This document shows, piece after piece, positions 23,080 to 35,058 of a DNA stretch of 64,000 nucleotides; the stretch's first letter is position 1; every line of letters starts with the position of its first letter. The stretch covers positions 248,001-312,000 of the forward strand of contig WPIO01000061.1 of assembly GCA_009760855.2 (NCBI GenBank), read 5' to 3'. Made by a program: the position numbers and the translations under genes. The notes beneath the pieces are model-generated. The model saw nothing but the letters and a program-made list of their open reading frames with translations, searched no databases and had not been told where the DNA came from. The DNA is from Cristatella mucedo (taxonomy: Eukaryota > Bryozoa > Phylactolaemata > Cristatellidae).

Positions 23080-23900
23080 CTTTTTCTGGATTTGTCCGTT
23101 TACCTACGCCGTGACTTAATGGCTGCACCTCGATTCGAAACAGATAGCACATCTTATGGTGTAAATACTCTCTATCGCCTAGCCCATCTATTATTTCTGC
23201 TAACCTTTTGCTTAAGTGATCGGGCGAATTCGTCGTATCGTCCCAATAATTCAGACCACGAGACCTTCTGGCATTCCATCCATCAGCTGGTCAAATGTCA
23301 CCGGTGCATTGCACAAACCCAGTGGTATAGCTATGAACTGCCAGAATCGTTGCCCTGACGAGAAAAGCGTTTCTGATTGTCTTAGCCGTCTTCACTTGAT
23401 ACCCAGATTTAAAATCGAGCTCCACAAGAACCGCTTAATATAATACAAATATAATTCATATGTATAGCACCCTATGAGAACTTAATCTGTATTCAGACGC
23501 TTCACATATGCCGAGGGGCTCGAATCTTCGATCTCAGTGACCGGATATTTGCAATTTACTTGGTCGATGCGAGCACCTTTACCTTTAGCTGAGCTAAACC
23601 AGCGAGTTTAACAGCCGCATCCAAGGTATCGTCAATCATTGGCAAGGATTATGAATCTTTCGGAGTTATATTATTACTAGCCCTTAAGTCCACGCAGTAT
23701 CTCGTAGTACCTTCTTACTTCTTAACTGATACCGCAGGAGAGGAGCAAGGGCTGGATAATTTTCCAAAACTGCTCGTTTCGCATAATAAACTACGAGATT
23801 TAGGAAATATTCCCAGCCTTCAGGACTATCCTCTAGGGCATAGTTCAATCGGTACATGGTGCCTTAATCAGTGCATCCAAAGTCATGGTCGATAGATTAA
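23080..23900 (-). mobile_element. Ty3/Gypsy reverse transcriptase remnant
   Basis: In order on the minus strand, across several frameshifts: a segment like 'SSPAVSVKK' (near 23740), TPKDS then LPMIDDTLDAA (near 23620-23680), LDFKSGYQVK (near 23410), AIPLGLCNAPVTFDQLMDG (near 23300) and YWDDTTNSPDHLSKRLAEI (near 23190), where the family has YLDD. These are the ordered Gypsy RT motifs. A scrap ending near 23600 interrupts it. It is inactive. Confidence 0.85.
23440..23600 (-). mobile_element. Short insert inside Gypsy RT
   Basis: Begins like a worn antisense L2 terminus (ATGTATAGCACCCTATGAGAA) and includes a GGCTCGAATCTTCGATCTC stretch resembling a degraded SINE B box. Splits the Gypsy RT between the LPMIDDTLD and LDFKSGY motifs. 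Confidence 0.5.
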
Positions 23901-24276
23901 AACACATCTGCGTAACACTCAACAAGGTGGCGTGCACGTCTGACGTTTCTTAGCCCATCAAGTAAGCTGCACTTAATTGGCGATCTGTTGTCACCACTGT
24001 GGCGATATCCCTTGACACGTTTGATTTCCAATAGACAAGCTCCTGATCATACGAGTTGACGTCCGCGACTGTAAAAGGGGCAGCATGGGAGAACAAGCTC
24101 AAACTCGCTGTTATCAGAAGGTATATTTGGCAGGAAGGTGTACAGAGCGCTATGCCGTATAATGACGCGGGCTCATTGGTATCTTTGGATCTAATCCTCA
24201 TTAAAAAACCAAGATTAAACCTCGCCGATTGCGAGGTGGTGGTCGTTTTCTGGCCAGAAAAAGTATTAGCAGCGTG

Positions 24277-24520
24277 ATAATAATACATTTGTAAAGCCCA
24301 TCAGATAACTTAATCTCGTTCTTAGAACATTGCATATGCAGTAAAGGAAGCATGTCGATGTAGTTAGCGGTAGCAATCTCAGCGTCGGTACGCTTAAGTA
24401 CACAGCACTGATTTACAAGGATGCAGCAAATGCTGTGAAGAAAATTTCCTTCCGTTTAATGTCGTGGCGTCAGGGAGTTCCCTGCTTTAAGAGCATACGA
24501 AATAGAGGCACTGTCTCCGA
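24277..24520 (-). mobile_element. L2-like LINE 3' end, diverged
   Basis: Antisense: AATAATACATTTGTAAAGCCC, a GATAACTTAATCTCG stretch, then a degraded C-terminal segment. Confidence 0.6.
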
Positions 24521-24554
24521 TGTATTTAGAGGGTTATTCGAGATATAGCTGGGC

Positions 24555-24795
24555 TACTCTCGTGCTGCCGAGTATGGCTCATCCTTTTCAGCGGTCCTGA
24601 GCTGCTACTTCCACGCTACTCACTACCTCAACTGCTCTCCTGACTCTGCTATGCTTCCAAGTTTCTCTTTGTTTCGCGAGACGAAGTCTGTTGGCTACCG
24701 AATGCGTACCGAAAGCCGCTTAGGCTGTGAGTGCGCAATACAAAACTCTCCTGCTTAACACCCACTTGGTCTTTATGGCTTTGTGGAAAATGTGG
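24555..24795 (+). mobile_element. LINE-B 3' end
   Basis: Sense copy with CAGCGGTCCTGAGCTGCTAC, GCGAGACGAAGTCTGTTGGC, GCTTAGGCTGTGAGTGCGCA and the GGCTTTGTGGAAAATG end. Confidence 0.88.
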
Positions 24796-24864
24796 AAGGA
24801 GATACATTACATATCTTGAGTCAGCAGAGTGGTTTGTACGATGCCCAGCCCGATTGAAACCAAA

Positions 24865-25535
24865 TCTGATAGGTAGGCTGGAGCAAGAGAATGGTAAGAC
24901 CTAAAAAGTGAGTGGTGAAACCTTAAAGTCATTGAACTGCTTGATTGATAGTCAGTGCATCTCGGCGTGAAGTGGTGCAACGTGGCAATTTAGACGCTCA
25001 CGACAGACAAGCATTGCTGTTGAACTTTGCATCAACTTGGAGTGCCTTATTGCACAGGCCGGAACACCTGCAGATTGTGAGTTACGGAAGCCGAGACGGG
25101 ATCTCACACAAGCTTGACCAACCTGATGAGGTCATCCGTCTTCCATGTTATGCAGCTGAAAGTAGACAGATTTGAGTGTGGAGCTAATGTGATCGTCTAG
25201 TGAAAGTTTTCTTTGGAACAGGACAACCTGGTTTGGGGCAGATGCTAGAGGAGATATGCTGGCAGAGCTGATTTTGAGGGATAGGTTTTCCAATTTCTGA
25301 GCCCCACCACGTTTGCCTATAAATAATAAGCTAGTTTATTGTGACTAAATTCGATAAAGTGTGCTATCACCCCTGTGCAAAAGACGGCAATATGTGCAGC
25401 CGGTGAGTTGAGATAGTTTGACATTCTGGAAGGCTAGTAGGATCAAAGCAAAGGTACAGTTTTGTGTCATTTGCATAAAAATAAAAGCCTAGACTGTGCT
25501 TTACGAATGCATTGGCTAGAGGGATAGTATGAATT
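24865..25535 (-). mobile_element. L2 LINE ORF2 fragment
   Basis: Antisense RT thumb to C-terminal region. Retains an AAAGCCTAGACTGTGCTT stretch (the 'HNLGFHF' coding region) and the GATCAAAGCAAAGGTACAG stretch. Confidence 0.85.
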
Positions 25536-26779
25536 CACACCGTGTGCAAGTCACGTGTGGGCCAAAAGAAGTCTGCTCTCGATCAAAATCTCTGTTGGTT
25601 GACCAATCGAAACACGGAATATGACTTAATCGTTCTAATTCTAGCACGTCCAAAATGTACCAAGTCTGCCAATGTTAAGACTAATCCTGATGGCGAGATA
25701 AGCACATGCGTCATCCAAAACCACTTTTCCGTTCAACAGGAGTCATCACCTGTAGGCGTTGCGTCGTCGGCGATGTTGAAGAAGACTTTGGCCCTAGTGG
25801 CGTTGACAAGAGTGGTGTTTACGAGGGCGGCGTTATAAGCGCCTCGGGTGTCAAAATTATAATAATAATAAGACGTCATTTATATTGTGCCCTAACCGAA
25901 TTGTATCTCCTCCTTCCAGGGGCATTATATCTGACAGCAAGAGAACCAGTACCCAAGGTTTAGATATGTACATGCAAATGCACGTTATCAAGCATGCAGA
26001 AGCAAGCAAGCATCGTGTTGAAGGCTGTTGTATGCTAAAGCAAGTGTAAAGGTACTCTTGCCCTCTGGTTAGCAAGATCTACGAAGAGTAACATGCAGGG
26101 AATCGTGCACAGGTACTCGCTCAAAACACTTCGGAACAAAAACAGACAAGTGAGGGAAAAATTTCCTCTAATTAGAATTAAGCTTCCTGCGGGAAGGCGG
26201 TATTCAGCGCATCAACCGGTAAGTCACTTCCAGGCCACATTTGTCGATTAAAAAATGCTTCTACGAAGTTACTCGATAGTGACCGTCGTATGGAGCCTGC
26301 AACGGTTTGCTAACGGCGCCTCTAAGCTCAGCTTATTTAGTACAGATGCGAAGGTTATCCGGTATGAACGATAATCTGGAGATGAGTAGTTGAAGTGCAC
26401 ATAAAATCCGACCGTACTTAAGTAACGATGCAGTTTGCATACATAGTTGGATTTCGAAAAAGAGTTAATGCGCCTACTTTTAATTTTGGGATTTGAAGCA
26501 ATCGGTGGAGATGTGATCGCCTAAGGAAATCGAGAGATGGAAAAATTTAAACACACTCTGAATGTTTGGTAATGACCCCATGATTTTCATGCTTCCTTTT
26601 CGTCAGCAGACGCTAGCAATACGTCATCTAGACATTCAAAACTGAAGTAAAACCCACTAACTCAAAAATAAAATGCTGAAGTGTTTGGGTAGCGCCTCGA
26701 AGACCAAAACTCATCCAATATACATTGAAAAATACAGAAACGAGTTAATATAGTGGTGTTTCAAGCGTTTTCCAGATCT
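25536..26779. other. Intergenic stretch, nothing recognised
   Basis: AT-rich, with short frames at 25542-25838 and 25706-25963 in overlapping registers. No motif identified. Confidence 0.4.
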
Positions 26780-27054
26780 AAGAACTTAAAAACACACCTA
26801 TTTAGGACAGCATTTAGTGGGTCCCTGTGATTCGTCCTTTATGTGCTTATTCGTGCTGACACTGCATGCTGCAACTAACCACCCTTGCATGCTGACCTTG
26901 TGCATATCACCATAACCATGTTATTCATGTTGTTTATCACGAATGATATTACTCACCATTCAATTGCGTTTCCCTTTGCAGCAGATGTAAAGCGCCTAGA
27001 TAGAGATTGAGTTCTCTGAGGGCGCTTTATCAAGTGAATTGTTATTATTATTGC
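26780..27054 (+). mobile_element. L2 LINE 3' end
   Basis: AAGAACTTAAAAACACACCTATTTAGG through the conserved 3' UTR to TTATTATTATT. Confidence 0.92.
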
Positions 27055-27629
27055 ACGGATGTCATCACTATTTTTGTAGGCATGAACGAGGTCATTATCT
27101 TAGACGGCAGTTTATCCAAGCAGATAGGATGAGAAGTCTTGAATTATATGCACATTCTTGCCATCGTGTTTAGCCGTGTGGTTTAAGAAACGGGAGCAAC
27201 TGCTTGGACGCTACTAGCCATCTTTATGCACACGAACAAGCAGCTGAGCAAAATTGCCGTCTAATGCATCAATAGTGCCTAGGCCCAACAAGTGCTAAAC
27301 AAAGACGTGAGCTAAGAAAGGTCGGTAAACGGCAATCGCGAGAACACTTGGGCCACGTGTAACTATGTAACAGGTAGTTAGAGGTGGGTACGTCCCGACC
27401 GGATGCCCCATGAGCTATTTACGTTGACTTCTAGCCACGTAACGGCCGCAGGACTAGAGCAAGATGTCGAGCAGTTACCTCTTTACAAGATCCGATGCAA
27501 CAACAATAATAGAGGAACTAAACTATACTACTGGGAACATTAGGTCTATCAGGCCACCGGTAGAACTTGGGAAACGACGACTCAAACATTAGGTAAAAGG
27601 GGAAGCGACACTCTCGGACCTAAGCAATG

Positions 27630-27975
27630 TCGGAGGCCGCAGCAGTCCCACAAGTACCACTTACGACGCCAGATACACGGAGTGACCGGGTAATTATAAG
27701 TCACACGCTGGCACATCTTAGCTCACAGATTGCCCCACCTCAGCGGGCCAACAAACTACATACTATGTGGGCACGCGGAAAAACCACGAAGCAAGCATTC
27801 CGAAAAATGGAGTGGACGCCCTGGGCAGAAGCAATTTTGAAGGCGGCAGCTGCTGCTCCACAAGTTCCAATTACGACGCCCGATTAGGAACGACTGAGTA
27901 ATAAATACTCACACACAGCCACATCTCAGATCGCCGAGGGCTCAAGCTCAGGGGGCCTGCGAACAACATAAAACA
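27630..27975 (+). repeat. Imperfect direct duplication, period about 210 bp
   Basis: About 130 bp at 27630-27760 recurs at 27840-27975 (shared CACAAGTACCACTTACGACGCC versus CACAAGTTCCAATTACGACGCC). The spacer encodes a TTKQAFRKMEWTPWAEAI stretch that looks coding. Origin unknown. Confidence 0.7.
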
Positions 27976-28894
27976 AAAGAGCGTGGAATATATTAGCACC
28001 AACAGCTTAAATTCGACGCTTGAACCGTCGGGTTCTCATATCCTCCCGTAACTGGGCTGCTGTGTCCATGAATGCCCTCCGCCAGCCTTTTGAGTATTGA
28101 GTCTATCGATTTTCGCTCCTCCGACTGTCAAGATGAAAATGCATCAACGCACTTCTGACCTCAAGTCAAAGGCCGAGATTTGCCCAGCTGGCTTCCCACC
28201 CACCCCCCAGTTGGCCGTATTGCATTTCGGTCGCTCTAAATCTACTTGGGTACAAATATGTGATTCACTGCGATGCTTTTTCTGGGGACGCACTGTCATT
28301 TTTCAGGGCAGTAGACTTGTAGCAGTGAAGCAAAGCCGCATAGTCAGCACCCAGGTTAGCAGGTGTAGAATAGTGACCAGCAGTAATAATAAAATCGGTA
28401 CACTTGCAGCGCTGCTAAGTATTGATCATAGAATTGCGAATTGTTCTATTCTTAAGGTCAAAAGTATGTTGAAATTTTTTGGAAAATCAGCAGTGATATT
28501 CTGGTGGAAGGCATAGGCTATCGTATACCAAACAAGGAAATTCTAGGTGGGGACCGAGACTGAAATTGAGGAACCGCGTTCTATATAGTGGGATAAGTGA
28601 ACCAATTGTAAGTGGGAGTGGGACGAGGCTTTGTGGGTCGATAGCTTCCGGAAGTATTGAGCATAGCGACGATCCGATGTCCATTAATTATTCGTAATGG
28701 AACCAGGCCTTCTTTACATTTGTAACAAGACAAACGCCGTAGCCAGAACAAGGGATTTGTAAGAACGAATGTGCTGAATGGTCTTTTCCTTAGCAGGCAG
28801 AAATCGCTTTTTTTTGGCTCGCTGTGGGCTTGGCCATTACCCTAAAGGTTTCCAGGTATTCTATGACCCACAGGTACAGAGTACTTCATTTTTC

Positions 28895-29420
28895 AGATTT
28901 TCGTGATCAAATTTCAATTATGGGTGCAACAATTAATCCCTTCATCGTTCTGACTGATTTTAATATTCATTTTGACGACTCAACTGACACCTTAAAACTA
29001 AATTTTGTTCACTGACTTACTGATTTTCTCTTGTGGCTCATGTGCATTACCCAGCTCACAACTAGGGTCACACACCAAATCAAATATAATCCTACAATTG
29101 TATGCTCTTGTACCACATTATTACCAAACTCTGCACATCTCAACACACACGATTCTCATTCAGTCAGCAGTTTGTGCCCTCCTCAGCATCCAAAATTATC
29201 TGTGAATCGCAAAAATAAAGACCATTGGTAACGATGATTTATGAATGGTAATATAGTCTTCGCTCCTACTGCTTAATTTACCTTCTTATCTGCCATCATT
29301 AGTAGAATGCTACAACATGAATTAGATGACATTATTGACAAGTTTGCACCTCTGACTAAGGGCACGGTGCACAATCACCAAGATGGCCTACGGTTTATTG
29401 TAGACTTTGAAAAGCTAGGC
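28895..29420 (+). mobile_element. L2 LINE endonuclease and linker fragment
   Basis: Sense: FIVLTDFNIHFDD (canonically VMGDFNIHFG; the catalytic Asp is kept), then a degraded THIKGHTLDQ region and the 'DKFAPLTKGTVHNH' linker near 29340-29400. Confidence 0.8.
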
Positions 29421-29489
29421 CTACTAAGAGCAAGCTTGAGAAAAGCATAACAATGACAATGACTATTTGTAGTGTACTGTAGTGTATCT

Positions 29490-31460
29490 TCATCTGTAGC
29501 TTAACAAAGCCACACAAACCATGTGGGTGTTACGCAGGAGAGTTTTGTATAGCGCACTCACAGCCTAAGCAGCTTTCGGTACGCATTCGGTAGCCAACGC
29601 ACTTCATCTCACACAACAAGGAGAAAGCGAGAAGCATTGGTGATTTAGGAGAGCAGCTGACGTAGTGATTAACATGGAGTAGCAGCTCAGAGCGGCTGGG
29701 ATGAATGTGCCGCAGTCAGCAGCCGAGGAGTAGTTGTCATTGCGTAAGAATCGTGGAAGTGAGTTCCTCAGTCTTGGACCTGCAGAGTAAAAGCTTCTGT
29801 CGCCAACAGTCTTTAAGTGGATTAATGGAACAGCTAATGTATGGTCCACAGAGGACCTGAGGGCACGAGGAGGCTGAAGCTGGTGCAGCAGTTCAGCTAA
29901 GTATGGAGTAGCCATGCCGTGGCGGGCCTTGTGGGTCAGGGTAAAAACTTTGGTCTTCATCCATTGTCAACCGGCAGTCATCCTAGCTCTTTTAGCAAAG
30001 GAGACACGTGATCAAATCCTTGGAATTTGCAAACTAGCGTTGCAGCCATATTCATAGCCAGCTGCAATGGCCTAGTGGCTATTTCAGTAGCCAAGAGTCA
30101 AAAGGTAATTACAATAATCTAGCCGAAATGGAACTAAGGAGATAGTTAAAAATTTTCCAAGTCACCGTGGAGGACAGTTTCTAGTCTTAAGGATAGGACG
30201 CGATGGCTAGCTTTAGAAGCAATCTTCTGAACGAAGCTTTTAAAATTTAGGTAGTTGTCAAAGGTAACTTAAATAAATAGGTACACTTAAATTCCATCAG
30301 ATGGTGATGGTCGCACAACAGAATTACCTATTAGAGGAGCAAAGCCTTCTAATCCTGCCATATGCTTGTGGTTAGTGTCCCATGAGCAGCAGCTCATTTT
30401 TATCGTAATTTAGTTTTAGGAAATTGGCAAAAATCCAGCATCGAATTTCGGCAAGGCAAGCATTCAGTTTATCGGTCGCCGCAGCAGATTTTGACTGTTT
30501 CAATGACAAATACAGTTGCGTATCGTCAGCAAAAATGTGATATCCTATTCCATGGGCCTTAATCATTTCCCCCAGAGGTTCAGCGTAAGTGGAGAACAGC
30601 AACGGACCGAGGGCGGACCCTTGAGGGACTCCAATGGCGACTGTTCTGGTGGATGAGACCTGATCCCTCACGCGACATGGATTGAACACGATCGGACAGG
30701 TAGGATTTTAATCACGCCCGTGCCTCGTCTGCCAGGCCGATCGCTGTTCCCAATCATTCAAGTAGGAAACCGTGATCAATGGTGCTGGAGGCAGCTGTTA
30801 GATCTAGCAGCACTAGGGCAGTGACATTCCTGTCATCTTTACTGCATAGGCTACTATTGGTTACACGGAGGACATCCGTTTCAGTAGAGTGCTGCCTCTT
30901 GAACCCCGATGGAAAATTTTCTGACATTTCATTCTTTTCAACGTGTGATACTAGCTACATAAGGATAGTTTTTTTAAAGACTCTTTGACAAAAAGCAAGA
31001 AGTGAAACTGGGCAATAGTTTGCAAGGACTCAAGTATCTAATCCAGGCTTTTGAAGTCTCGGTCTAACGATGGCCGATTTGGAGCACTTCTGTACAACCC
31101 ATTTTTCCAGAAAAGCATTACAAAACTCGGTTTATGGCTGGGCTACGTTGGTCTGCCAGGGAAGACCACTGAGATGAAGGTTTAGAGGCTTCAGGAGACG
31201 AGCTCTTTTTACTAGACCTTATTAAGGTAGCCACATCGCATGCAGAAACCTCAAAACATATTTTAAGGAATATCACAGGTTGCGATTCAGCAATTGCTTT
31301 AGTCAGAGGGGGCTTTATGGAGGCACGAATTTGCACAATGGTTTCAGTAAAGAAGGCTGAAAACTTTTCGGCCGAGCTGTTAATATCTGGGGAGTGAGCC
31401 CTCACAGCATTGGCCTGAAAATTGTTTAAGGTCTTATAAATCTGTTTTCGGCCTGACTGG
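29490..31460 (-). mobile_element. LINE-B, longest copy
   Basis: Antisense, about 1.97 kb. From the N-terminal side it holds a linker (31118-31471), RT with LLDLTAA near 30800, [14 protein letters not shown] and [11 protein letters not shown] (30372-30689), and a C-terminus with DRSFYSAGPRLRNSLPRFL (29604-29960). It ends in the family 3' terminus at 29497-29560. There are several frameshifts but domain order is intact. It belongs to the L2/CR1 group but is distinct from the abundant L2: the DDTQLY is preceded by F-A and the 3' UTR is unrelated. Confidence 0.88.
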
Positions 31461-31461
31461 C

Positions 31462-33360
31462 AGGACTTCAATGCATACGAGGACTACTGTAGATCATAAA
31501 ATTTATCCTAGAAAAGGCAAAGTCTAGCTTCTATGAAAATATTGTTGAATCACATACGCACAATCAAAAAATGCTGATGTCTACCACCAACCATCTTCTT
31601 CACCACTCCAAGGTTATCTCCGTACCTAGTGATCCGTACTAAGTAGTCCTTGTGTTGATCTAGCTGAGCACTGACCAGCTTTTTTGTAAGCAGTAAGACA
31701 GGATCAGAGAGCTCATGCCTAAGGTAATAGCATGCACTCAGGGCTCCTGTCCTCAGTTAAACCCCACTGGCGTCCTCTCCCTCTATTCCGCGGAGCACTT
31801 CCGTCGCTGTATTCATGGCGGCCACGTGTGACGTCATCCTGAATTTCACGTTCCAGTCAAGGAAGACTACCAGGCTTCTAGACACTCTTCCCAATGTCCT
31901 ACTTTTGAGATTCATAGATCTGCTGTTGCCATTGATTGCCAGCAAAATAAATACAGGACCCATATGTCCTTAGCCACAGGTCTTGTCCCTTCCCCTTTCA
32001 AGAGGCTGTTGTTAGGTCACTGATTAAAAAAGCAACACTAAACCACGCTAGGGATGCTTTGCATCTTCCACTCGGTCTCCCTTCCTATCTAACACTGGAA
32101 CGAGTGGTGGAAGACCGGCTAAACTCGTACATTGAAACTTCAACCCTAGCAAGTAAGATCCTCTCTGGTTTGAGAGCTGATCACCCCACAGAGTCATCTT
32201 TGCTTCGAGTGTACAATGACCTAATCAGGAATTCAGACTTAGGTGAAGCATGTCGGCTACTTTTGCTTGATCTTTCGGCGGCATTTGATAAAACTGACCG
32301 CAGATTCCTTCTTGGGCGCCTCTCATCTCGCCTCGGCATCACTGGTTTGGCACTGTGATGGTTCAGGTCCTATCTCAGTGCGAGGCTCCAGAGTGTTGTG
32401 ACGTGAGCGGACAAAGATCATCCGAGGAATCACTTATATACCTGGGTGTCTCAGGGCTCTGTATTTGGTCCACATCTTTTAACGAGTTACGAACTCCCTC
32501 TTGCCGATGTGATTGCCAGCACAATCTAGACTTTCGCTTCCATGCCAACGACACAAAGCAATACTTCTACTTGTATCCCTTCCGACCATGCAGCGAATAG
32601 AATTCTCTTAGCTTCCTTACTGCATTTATTGCTGGCATCAACACGTGAATGACTGCAAACTTTCTTAAATTTAACGACGATAAAACCAACTTATTAGACT
32701 CGTGAAACCAGTGTGATTCAGAAGTTGGAGCTTAATACTTAAAATCGGCTCAGTCTGCATATCTCCTGTAGAATCTGCACGAAATCTGGGTGTCTTTTTC
32801 TACAGTAACCCATCGCTAGACAACCACATCAGCTCCACAGCCAAGTCTGCCTACTTTCTACGCAACATTGCAAAGACTGGGCCTGGTTAGGCCGGGTTAC
32901 CATATTTAAATTGATCCATTTATTTGCGACGTCCCGTCTTGACTTCTGTAACTGCCCTGCTTGTTGGTCTGCCGGCCTGTGCAATCATTCGCTCACAGTC
33001 GGTGCACATCTCTACAACGAGGCTTGTCTGTCATTAATGTCGAAGTTGCAACATTACACCATTTCTTGCAGACCTGCATTGGCTCTCAATCAAGCAGTGC
33101 ATCAGATTCGAGGTTCTGTCATTCACTTTAGGTCCCTCTGTTGTCTGGCTCGAGAATATTTATCAGAACAACTGTACCACCGGGCTAGGCATCACACCAT
33201 CTGTTTCCTAGACTCAATTCGCTTAGCTCTGCGTCGAACTAACCTCAAATCCTTTGGAGACCGTGCCTTCACTTTGTATGCTCCCAAAGCCCGGAACTCG
33301 CTGCAGACTGGCGTCACAACATCCCCTGACATGAAGACCTTTAAAAAATAAGCTTAAAAA
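31462..33360 (+). mobile_element. L2 LINE, linker to C-terminus, frameshifted
   Basis: Sense copy starting at the AYEDYCRS linker, then SLLRVYNDLIRNSDLGEACR and LLLDLSAAFDKT (32059-32358), a degraded palm (HANDTKQYF in place of YADDTQLY) and the FGDRAF, 'YAPKARNSL' C-terminus (32911-33351). About 150 bp around 31690-31840 does not match other L2 copies. Confidence 0.88.
31823..31836. promoter_or_regulatory. Abutting USF E-box and CRE
   Basis: CACGTG (31823-31828) directly abuts TGACGTCA (31829-31836), just downstream of ATGGCGGCC, which resembles a YY1 site. It lies in a stretch of about 150 bp that does not match the flanking L2. May be a displaced promoter fragment. Confidence 0.3.
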
Positions 33361-33474
33361 CGTAAATCCTCGCACATTTCTCCAGCAGCTCAAAAACGCA
33401 GCAGAAACTAGTCATGATAACTTGTTCTTCCGTGTAACTCGAATTAGGCGAAAAAAGCAGCAACTTTTAAAGAT

Positions 33475-33590
33475 GATAATGTCACATTTGTATAGTGCTC
33501 TCCCAGATAATAACTTAATCTCTGTCCAGGCACTTTACATACGCTGCAAAGAAAGCGTGGTCGATGAAATTACTAACGTTTTGAGTTAAA
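33475..33590 (-). mobile_element. L2-like LINE terminal scrap
   Basis: CACATTTGTATAGTGCTCTCCCAG... then GGCACTTTACATACGCTGCAAAG. Confidence 0.65.
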
Positions 33591-34128
33591 TTCAAATGCA
33601 CTCACGCCCGAGTAACCCTGCACCGAATATGTTAGAGTCACTGCGACGGTATACACTGGTATATCCAGGCACAGTTGGACACGTGGTCCCGGTACAGTCT
33701 GAAATGATTTTTTTCATGTCTTTTACCCAACGCCACGTATCAGCTCCGGCCCACGTCAGCAAATTAAATAGGCTCGACGCACGTAGGAGTTAGGAAGTTC
33801 GTTGGCTTGGAGTCGTCACTCCGGGGACCAGCTTCGACAGGCCACTGCAGATGCTCGCTCGCTCTGGCAAGCATAAGCAAGCAATACTTACTCGATTGGT
33901 CTTTGCTTAACTTGATATAACGACGACTTTTTGGGGAGTGTTAGCTATCGCATTGCTGCATATCTTGCACCGATACCCTTACAGAAGAGCTTTTGGCACT
34001 TACTTCTTGAGTTTCACTTCGCATTTACCTGCTTAAACCACACTTCCCGTCGCTGTAATTCACCCGGTACTGGCCTGAAAATACGCGGCTGGAGGCAGTC
34101 TTAAGAGGTATGCTGGAGAAAGCATCCA

Positions 34129-34272
<144 letters not shown>

Positions 34273-35002
34273 AACAGCTCTCGACCTCGTTGTCCCGTCT
34301 CGCCCAACTATTGAGCAGGGCATGAATTATATTCGCTTTCGTGTTACATCGTGGGCTCAGATCGTACATAGGCAGTGCAGCCCTAGCAGCGTAGTTTCCA
34401 ACATCCGATAGCAACAACTCATCTAAAATAGGTAAAGGCCGTGCAAGTTTGGCCATGTCAGCACAGAAGCAGCGGCGTGAGGCAGTAACGTACTCTTAGG
34501 TTACGATAAGTCCATCACTTCACCCACTTTCTTGAATAGGTATCGCTACTTTGGCTCACTTCCAGATCCAGGTGACTAGATATCGAACTGCACTTCCAAA
34601 GACCCTGTCATCTGCAGAAGCCTACTAATTCTTATCGCCGCCCTTACAGGCTGAGCCACAATCTGTTTTCAAAGCTCTCGGGGCACTGATAGGGATAAAC
34701 TGATTCACTCGCAGCACCTTATATTCTTTTGGGAGATCTTGAGGAGCTGCTGCTATGCAATGTGGATTCTTTGTAATAATAATAACAAATCTTTTGTCTA
34801 GCCGCCTCGAAGAACCCAATCGCTATCCTGGCGCTTTGAAAATTGCTGCGGAAAAATACTAACTAATAAGGAATTACTATCAAGGTATCCTGCTGAGAAA
34901 GGCATAACAAACGATCACAAGAAGACACTCGTGGCGGCAGTTAAGTAACACTACAAGTGTTCTTCATGACGCGACGAGTTCCGTAACGCAAAATCTTACA
35001 AA
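34273..35002. other. Stretch with weak exon-like blocks
   Basis: Candidate + strand blocks: 34651-34702 (EPQSVFKALGALIGIN then stop) after CCTTACAG, and 34800-34866 (RLEEPNRYPGALKIAAEKY then stop) after TTGTCTAG. A minus-strand frame starts at 34456 (MAKLARPLPILDELL). None can be linked into a gene with confidence. Confidence 0.25.
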
Positions 35003-35041
35003 AATAGGACGATTCGCTACGCCAGAGCGAATCGTCCTATT
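35003..35041. repeat. Perfect 16-bp inverted repeat, 7-nt loop
   Basis: AATAGGACGATTCGCT (35003-35018) and its exact reverse complement (35026-35041) flank ACGCCAG. It lies immediately upstream of the unrecognised gene model. Confidence 0.95.
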
Positions 35042-35058
35042 CCCTATTCAATTTTCAG

